From positions 124,001 through 188,000 of the forward strand of contig DIUR01000001.1 of NCBI GenBank assembly GCA_002428265.1: a stretch of DNA of 64,000 bases, written 5' to 3'. The notes beneath the pieces were generated by a model. That model made no database searches, was not told where the DNA came from, and saw only the letters and a program-made list of their open reading frames with translations. The DNA comes from Bacteriovoracaceae bacterium UBA6153 (lineage in GTDB: Bacteria > Bdellovibrionota > Bacteriovoracia > Bacteriovoracales > Bacteriovoracaceae). The position numbers and the translations under genes were made by a program. Below are positions 59,318 to 64,000 of the stretch, piece after piece. The first letter of the stretch is position 1. Each line of letters starts with the position of its first letter.

Positions 59318-60121
59318 ATGAAGCTTACTGCCATGATGTCGATGTGCTTACCTCTTGTACTCTCTTTTTCTGCCATGGCAGAATTTGATGAAACAATAAT
59401 TCAATCCCCTATAAAAGAATCTAATGAAGAAATCCTCTATGGTACTTCATGCAGAACTCGTGACCATAGTCGCTGGGATGTTTGCTTTTCTGTGCGTCCC
59501 GATGAATCTCGTCTAATGAAAAGTTTTAAATTTACCAACTATGGAGATAACGACATGGTTCCCATGTCAGGATTTGGAATCGGTCGAGATTTTGAGTTTA
59601 ACTTTGAAGGCCTGGCAAGATCTGACATGAACTTACTTGTCTGGGATGCCCCCGATGAATCAGAAAGCCACGCGCACTTAAAACTTCTTACATTTTTCCC
59701 AAGAGACGTCATGCCGGCCGTGCGATATGAATCCGATGCCGACAAGGACATTGTGATCGTCACTCTCCCAACGCGCGAAGAAGTTATCTTTAATGGTAAG
59801 ACACGTGAAGTTATAAGCGGGGTTTTAAAAGAGGGGCCGATTAGACAAAGCTCAAATGGAGCAGCGCTCGCTCCTAATGTTCAATACATCGGTACAGGTG
59901 TCGTCATTGAGGCAAGTGCTCTTGCTGACTGGCCGGTAGGTGTTGCTCAAAGAATTGCGACCATTAAAAAAGTCGGACAGAAGTCATGCCTGGTTCCCGT
60001 AAAAGAGCTGTGGTTTACCGATAACTCAAAAGGTGGAAATGTGTTTTTCAATAAAAGATTTATCACTGATGTGGCCTTCGATAGCTGGCTAAAAAAACGT
60101 TGTGGATTTTCAATTTACTAA
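59318..60121 (+). CDS. Secreted paralogue of the preceding protein's C-terminal domain
   Basis: A 267-residue protein with a signal peptide (about 1-21, AMAE). Nearly the whole mature chain is the unknown domain shared with the previous protein (FKFTNYGDNDMVPM, IGRDFEFNFEGLARSD, FFPRDVMP, LPTREEVIFNGKTREVISGVLKEG, KELWFTD, WLKKRCGFSIY). The ATG at 59318 has AAGGA seven bases upstream; a TTG three bases earlier is unlikely. It lies 40 bases downstream of its paralogue, perhaps co-transcribed, and ends at a terminator. A tandem duplication in which one copy gained or kept an SH3-like front end. Confidence 0.68.
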   Translation: MKLTAMMSMCLPLVLSFSAMAEFDETIIQSPIKESNEEILYGTSCRTRDHSRWDVCFSVRPDESRLMKSFKFTNYGDNDMVPMSGFGIGRDFEFNFEGLARSDMNLLVWDAPDESESHAHLKLLTFFPRDVMPAVRYESDADKDIVIVTLPTREEVIFNGKTREVISGVLKEGPIRQSSNGAALAPNVQYIGTGVVIEASALADWPVGVAQRIATIKKVGQKSCLVPVKELWFTDNSKGGNVFFNKRFITDVAFDSWLKKRCGFSIY

Positions 60122-60135
60122 TTTAGGATATGCGC

Positions 60136-60175
60136 AATGGGCGCTCTTCATTATTTAGAGCGTCCATTATTTTTT
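60136..60175 (+). terminator. Terminator after the paralogous secreted pair
   Basis: A 12-bp stem AATGGGCGCTCT / AGAGCGTCCATT (one G-U on the plus transcript) with a nine-base loop, followed by A and a T-run. Confidence 0.75.
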
Positions 60176-60255
60176 TATTTTTCTCCTGTTAAAAGAATCT
60201 TTTTAATTGCACAATAAATCCGACCAAATTCATCACAAACCAAGAGAGGGGCTTC

Positions 60256-61422
60256 ATGAACCGATTGGATAATATCTCACTGGGAAAGATTGTCGTTATC
60301 AGAGAAAAACTCTTAAAAGCGCAGAAGGACGGTCAAAAGATCTACCGTTTTGAATCAGGCGACCCGAGTTTTGATATTCATCCGAATGTAAAAGCGGGCA
60401 TCATTAAAGCACTTTCAGAAAATAAAACACATTACATTCCAAACAATGGAATTCCTGAATTGCGTGAAGCACTTGCTCAAAAATTAAATACGCAAAATAA
60501 AATACCAGTAAAACCTGCCCACATCTCAATTACAAACGGAGCTATGCACGCTCTATACGTTTGTTATCAGTGTATTGTGGATGAAGGTGATGAAGTCATC
60601 GTTCCTGATCCAATGTGGACAGAGGCCGTAGAAAATGCCCGTCTTGCAGGTGCTAAAACGATTGGTATTGAGCTTAAACCTGAACACAATTATGTTTACC
60701 GTGCCAGCGATATTGAAGCGGCCATCACTTCAAAAACAAAAGTTATCTTTTTAAACTCTCCCCAAAATCCAACAGGTGCCATTATCCCGGTTGATGAACT
60801 CAAAAAGATTGCTGAGCTTGCAGTAAAAAATAATCTTTGGCTCATTAGTGATGAAGCTTACGAGCATATTCTCTTTGACGGCGGGTCTCATACATCTATC
60901 GCCTCTTTAATTCCTAACTACGATAAAATGGTTTCAGTATTCTCGTACTCGAAATCATACGCTATGAGCGGCCTTCGCTTAGGCTATTTTGCTTCTACAA
61001 ATGAGCTCTTTAACGATAGAGCTGCAAAGCTTCTTCGTTGTACAGTTAACGGCATTAACAGCATCTCTCAATGGGGAGCGATTCAGGCAGTGAAAGAAAC
61101 GCCTACTGAATGGTATGCTGAAATGAACGCGGAATATCTAAAGAGAAGAGACCTCTTTCTTGAGTCACTTAAAGGACAAGATATCCTGACTCCTTATGTT
61201 CCTAAGGCGGCATTCTATCTATGGTGCCGTGTAAAAGACGGAATTGATGTCGAAAAACTTTCTGAAGACTTAGCACAAGCAGGGATTGGGAACGCCCCAG
61301 GAAGCTGTTTTGGCGATACGAAATCAAGCTTGCAGTCGATTCGCCTGGCCTTTAGTTGCGATACAAAAATGATTGTTGAAGGCGCCGTAGAATTGAATAA
61401 ATTTTTAAAAGATTACAAATAA
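60256..61422 (+). CDS. Class I/II (aspartate-type) aminotransferase
   Basis: A 388-residue PLP enzyme. Substrate-loop NSPQNPTGA (near 172-180), ISDEAYEHILFDG (near 197) and PLP lysine in FSYSKSYAMSGLRLGY (near 235), then VNGINSISQWGA and a C-terminal Arg in IRLAFS. Fold type I, subgroup I-gamma-like aspartate aminotransferase. It could make aspartate from oxaloacetate or act on another amino acid. SD GAGAGGGG precedes the ATG. Monocistronic with a terminator that overlaps its stop codon. Confidence 0.85.
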   Translation: MNRLDNISLGKIVVIREKLLKAQKDGQKIYRFESGDPSFDIHPNVKAGIIKALSENKTHYIPNNGIPELREALAQKLNTQNKIPVKPAHISITNGAMHALYVCYQCIVDEGDEVIVPDPMWTEAVENARLAGAKTIGIELKPEHNYVYRASDIEAAITSKTKVIFLNSPQNPTGAIIPVDELKKIAELAVKNNLWLISDEAYEHILFDGGSHTSIASLIPNYDKMVSVFSYSKSYAMSGLRLGYFASTNELFNDRAAKLLRCTVNGINSISQWGAIQAVKETPTEWYAEMNAEYLKRRDLFLESLKGQDILTPYVPKAAFYLWCRVKDGIDVEKLSEDLAQAGIGNAPGSCFGDTKSSLQSIRLAFSCDTKMIVEGAVELNKFLKDYK

Positions 61423-61454
61423 AAAAGGCGGCCCACAAAGGCCGCCTTTTTTTT
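61421..61454. terminator. Bidirectional terminator between aminotransferase and peroxiredoxin-like genes
   Basis: A stem AAAAAAGGCGGCC / GGCCGCCTTTTTT with a six-base loop and long A and T tracts. Confidence 0.85.
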
Positions 61455-61457
61455 ATC

Positions 61458-62054
61458 TTATTTGTATTTTACGCTACAGCCATATGATCTTGTATTGGCC
61501 GCAGTGATTGCTTTTCCAGCAAGTGCCTCATCCAGTGCCTGCGAGACATAATTTTTAGATTTTGGAATATCTCCAGCGTCTGTCGAAGGCGTATCATCAA
61601 TAGCACCTTGATAAACAATCTTTTGATCAGGGGAAATAATAAACATATGAGGAGTTGTTTTAGCTCCGTACTGTCTTCCAACCACGCCGGCATTATCATC
61701 AAGAAGAAAACTTGAGTGCCCTTTTAAGTTTTGCTGAGTTTTCAGAGCAGCCTCACCTGCTTCAAATCCTGAAACTGACTTATCAGTTGAGTACATTGTT
61801 AACCAGACAACGCCTTTATCAGTGTAAGTCTTTTGGATTTTTTGCATGTTGTTTGAACCATAGTGTTTTACAACAAACGGACAGTCTTTATTAAACCATT
61901 CCAAGACAACCCATTTACCTTTAAAGTCTGAAAGACTGTGATCTTTCCCTTTCATGTCTTTTAACTTGAACTCAGGAGCAGCTTCATTATTTTTAACGTC
62001 TGCGTGAGTAAGGCCCGCAAATATAAGAAGAGAAAATAATAGTGCAGATTTCAT
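61458..62054 (-). CDS. Exported thioredoxin-fold, peroxiredoxin-like protein (PRX_like1 type)
   Basis: A 198-residue protein with a signal peptide (1-18, THA). The thioredoxin fold starts at APEFKLKDMKGKDHSLSDFKGKWVVLEWFNKDCPFVVKHY; the single reactive Cys (about 59, in KDCPFV) has no CxxC partner, as in AhpC/TSA and PRX_like1 proteins. TTPHMFIISPDQKIVYQGAIDD is the cis-Pro region. A C-terminal Cys (SYGCSV) may resolve the disulfide. Periplasmic peroxide defence or redox transfer is inferred. SD AAGGGGAT precedes the ATG. Confidence 0.83.
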   Translation of the reverse strand: MKSALLFSLLIFAGLTHADVKNNEAAPEFKLKDMKGKDHSLSDFKGKWVVLEWFNKDCPFVVKHYGSNNMQKIQKTYTDKGVVWLTMYSTDKSVSGFEAGEAALKTQQNLKGHSSFLLDDNAGVVGRQYGAKTTPHMFIISPDQKIVYQGAIDDTPSTDAGDIPKSKNYVSQALDEALAGKAITAANTRSYGCSVKYK

Positions 62055-62111
62055 GATTGATCCCCTTGAAAAATTTCTATCTTAAATCATAAGGGACATG
62101 CAGAATTTAAA

Positions 62112-64000
62112 CTAGTGGTTTTCAGAACTAAATGGAAGCTCTATGACGAAGCTTGTATTTGGACAATTTTGATCAAGATAAAAACGTCCTCCATGCATCT
62201 CTATTATGCCTTTAGAGATAGATAGCCCAAGCCCTGTCCCCACACCTACTTCTTTAGTTGTAAAAAATGGCTGCATAATTTTATCAGCAATATCATCATT
62301 GATACCAAGCCCTGAATCTATTACTTTGATACTGACTGAATTGTTCTTGCTGTGAGCAACATTGATTTCCACCCATGGATCGTGCAGATGAACAACAGCA
62401 TCGTAAGCATTGTTAATAAGATTTAAAAGAACCTGGGCCATCTGGGTCTCCTGGCATGAAATAACTGTATCGAGCTCTCCCGACATTTTTATTTTTACAC
62501 CCTGATGCTTAAAGCGCTCATTACATAATTCCATGACATCATTAAGAACTGAGCGAAACTCAATTTCCTGAAAAGGATCTTTATCCCCATTTCTGGAAAA
62601 TGTTCTAAGTCCTTTGATAATTTTTACTATGCGCTGACTGGTTTGCTCGATTTTCGTTATCTCTTTTTTCAAAGTTTCTAAATCGTATCCACCATTCTCC
62701 AATTGCTTTAAAATGTGATAGGCCTTTCCTTTAATAATCGCCAATGGATTGTTGATTTCATGAGCAATCCCGGATGCCATTTCTCCCAGTGAAGAAAGCT
62801 TGGCCGTACTGATCATTTTCGCTTGCTGATCTTTGATCAATTCTTGTTGCTCCATTTTTTTTGTAACATCCCAATTGATCCCAGAGACTTTTATGCTTTT
62901 GCCATTTTGATCACGCTCAACATAACCTTTTGTTGAAATATAACGAATTTCATTGTTATTAATGAGCACCCTGTAATCCATTTCAAATTCAACATTTTCC
63001 TTTATGGCATTAAAGAATGCATGCCTGGCCTTGTCCCTATCATCAGGATGGATAATCTCAAGCCATCTTTGTTGCGGTTCTGGATAAAGATTTTTATCCA
63101 TGCCAAAGAGCTCATACATATTATCATCCCAATAGATTTCTTTTTTTAACAGGTCATAACCCCATATACCCAATTTATTAGAGGCGTGTATCAGTTTAAA
63201 CCTGACCAGCATTTCATCCTGTGCCTCTTCCAGTTCTTTAAGATAAGTAATATCTGTATGTGTTCCAGAAAAACGAACCGGTTTACCGTCTCGCCTTTCT
63301 ACGACTTTTCCTTGATCAAGAATCCAAATCCATTTTCCATTAGCATGCTTCATCCTGTGAACATTGCGATAGATCGGATTTTTTCCCGTTAAATAGTCTT
63401 CAATGTCTTTGTAGGTTTGAATTTTATCTTCAGGATGAGTAAGATTATCCCAGGTTTGAAGAGTGTGCTCCACCGTCGAATAATCCAGACCTATCATTGT
63501 GCAAAAGCGATCGTTAAAATAAACGGCATTCGTCTCAAGATCCCAATCCCATGTTCCATAATTTCCGCTTTCAATAATCAGTTCGTTTTTTGACTTCTCT
63601 CTTCTTTTAACACCAACATCTTCCAGGGTTCCAAAAACTCTCAAAACAATTCCATCCCTCATTGAGGCCCGTGCGACACATCTGACCCAGGTTTTTCTTC
63701 CTTTGAAAGTGATGAAAGGCAACTCGAAGTCATAACCAATTCCTTTAGTGATTAAGTCTTGATAATGAGCAGCCATAATTTTTTGAGCTTCAGGAGAAAA
63801 GAATTTTCGACCTTCTTCCAATGTCGGTTTATATGTATCAAAGTCTGTTTCATGAACTTGATGACACATCTTCGACCAGAAAAGATCATTGTTAGTAAGA
63901 TCAAGCTCCCAACTTCCAACTTTTGAAACCAGTTCTGTTTCAGATAATAAAATAGAGTCTCTTTTATTTTGAGTAATATCTCTAGCGACACAAATAACCT
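62112..64000 (-). CDS. Multi-PAS hybrid-less sensor histidine kinase (5' truncated by window edge)
   Basis: At least 629 codons are visible and the frame runs to the window edge. In-frame peptide upstream of the ATG at 63869 (ARDITQNKRD, SKVGSWELD) is clearly the end of one PAS/PAC unit and the start of the next, so that ATG is internal. Three further PAS/PAC units follow (WDWDLETNAVYF, NKLGIWGYDL; PAC ends such as SGTHTDIT and SGINWDVTK), then the HisKA box with the phosphorylated His in GEMASGIAHEINNPLA and an HATPase_c domain (LLNLINNAYDAV, DSGLGI, GTGLGLSISKGIIEMHGG). No transmembrane segment is visible in the part shown. A cytoplasmic-type two-component sensor; its response regulator is not in the window. 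Confidence 0.9.
   Translation of the reverse strand, partial: VICVARDITQNKRDSILLSETELVSKVGSWELDLTNNDLFWSKMCHQVHETDFDTYKPTLEEGRKFFSPEAQKIMAAHYQDLITKGIGYDFELPFITFKGRKTWVRCVARASMRDGIVLRVFGTLEDVGVKRREKSKNELIIESGNYGTWDWDLETNAVYFNDRFCTMIGLDYSTVEHTLQTWDNLTHPEDKIQTYKDIEDYLTGKNPIYRNVHRMKHANGKWIWILDQGKVVERRDGKPVRFSGTHTDITYLKELEEAQDEMLVRFKLIHASNKLGIWGYDLLKKEIYWDDNMYELFGMDKNLYPEPQQRWLEIIHPDDRDKARHAFFNAIKENVEFEMDYRVLINNNEIRYISTKGYVERDQNGKSIKVSGINWDVTKKMEQQELIKDQQAKMISTAKLSSLGEMASGIAHEINNPLAIIKGKAYHILKQLENGGYDLETLKKEITKIEQTSQRIVKIIKGLRTFSRNGDKDPFQEIEFRSVLNDVMELCNERFKHQGVKIKMSGELDTVISCQETQMAQVLLNLINNAYDAVVHLHDPWVEINVAHSKNNSVSIKVIDSGLGINDDIADKIMQPFFTTKEVGVGTGLGLSISKGIIEMHGGRFYLDQNCPNTSFVIELPFSSENH

Noticed and set aside
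6892..61454. Recurrent GGCC hairpins as REP/BIME elements or a dispersed repeat family
   Set aside because: Each sits at a gene end with an adjacent T-run and the loops and upper stems differ; they are terminators.
1..64000. CRISPR arrays, insertion sequences, toxin-antitoxin pairs or restriction systems
   Set aside because: No repeat-spacer structure, transposase, inverted repeats or recognisable toxin genes seen; the HNH and EVE genes are isolated and not in a defence arrangement I can support.

Overview
The window is AT-rich (about 40% G+C by eye), densely coded on both strands, and comes from a Gram-negative bacterium: it has a Kdo-transferase-like enzyme, two outer-membrane beta-barrel candidates, a Lol-type permease and an ExbB/ExbD/TonB-like set. 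Predicted secreted peptidases (two subtilases, two trypsin/V8-like, one papain-like), an AgmX/PglI-type TonB-like protein, a HAMP-less chemotaxis receptor and the overall style fit a Bdellovibrio-and-like predator, most likely Bacteriovoracales (Bacteriovorax, Peredibacter or Halobacteriovorax type). That assignment is inference; no rRNA gene is present.

Layout. 1-6.1 kb: a tightly coupled operon of a truncated ORF, an alpha/beta-hydrolase fused to an OleC-like adenylating enzyme, a UbiA prenyltransferase and a PEP-synthase/rifampin-phosphotransferase-like enzyme. 6.2-16.1 kb: an unknown protein with an apparent ATT start, two subtilases, a 2-hydroxyacid dehydrogenase, a papain-like peptidase with a small secreted partner, two S1 peptidases, a dihydroorotase and a VOC protein. 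16.1-20.4 kb: folP-ftsH-tilS and a divergent CAU tRNA. 20.5-35.2 kb: a Kazal-type lipoprotein, an FAD oxidoreductase, tex, a chemotaxis receptor, beta-oxidation genes with a Lol/FtsX permease, an outer-membrane protein, and an unusual operon of Kdo transferase, Rossmann-like protein and pilin-like peptide. 35.4-45 kb: a beta-barrel protein, a GYF_2 membrane protein, tmk-holB-ricT, a HYDIN-like secreted protein, asnS, a PfkB kinase, yciH and rsmJ. 45-55.5 kb: a GcvPA-GcvPB fusion, a 5'-nucleotidase, prfC-rlmK-DEAD helicase, HNH and EVE proteins. 55.5-64 kb: tonB-like/exbD/exbB, two tandem paralogous secreted proteins of unknown family, an aminotransferase, a peroxiredoxin-like protein and a truncated PAS histidine kinase.

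No intergenic gap exceeds 300 bases. The largest is 35165-35416, where I see no confident element beyond the Shine-Dalgarno site of the downstream gene. I see no insertion sequences, integrases, phage genes or CRISPR arrays, so this looks like core-type chromosome.

Signals beyond gene content: many genes lacking a Shine-Dalgarno site have a -10-like hexamer 6-8 bases before the start codon (leaderless transcripts); GGCC is strongly over-represented in all reading phases and forms the base of most terminator hairpins; one protease leader has mutually exclusive hairpins over the ribosome binding site; and yciH is preceded by a five-codon upstream ORF (Met, three residues and stop).
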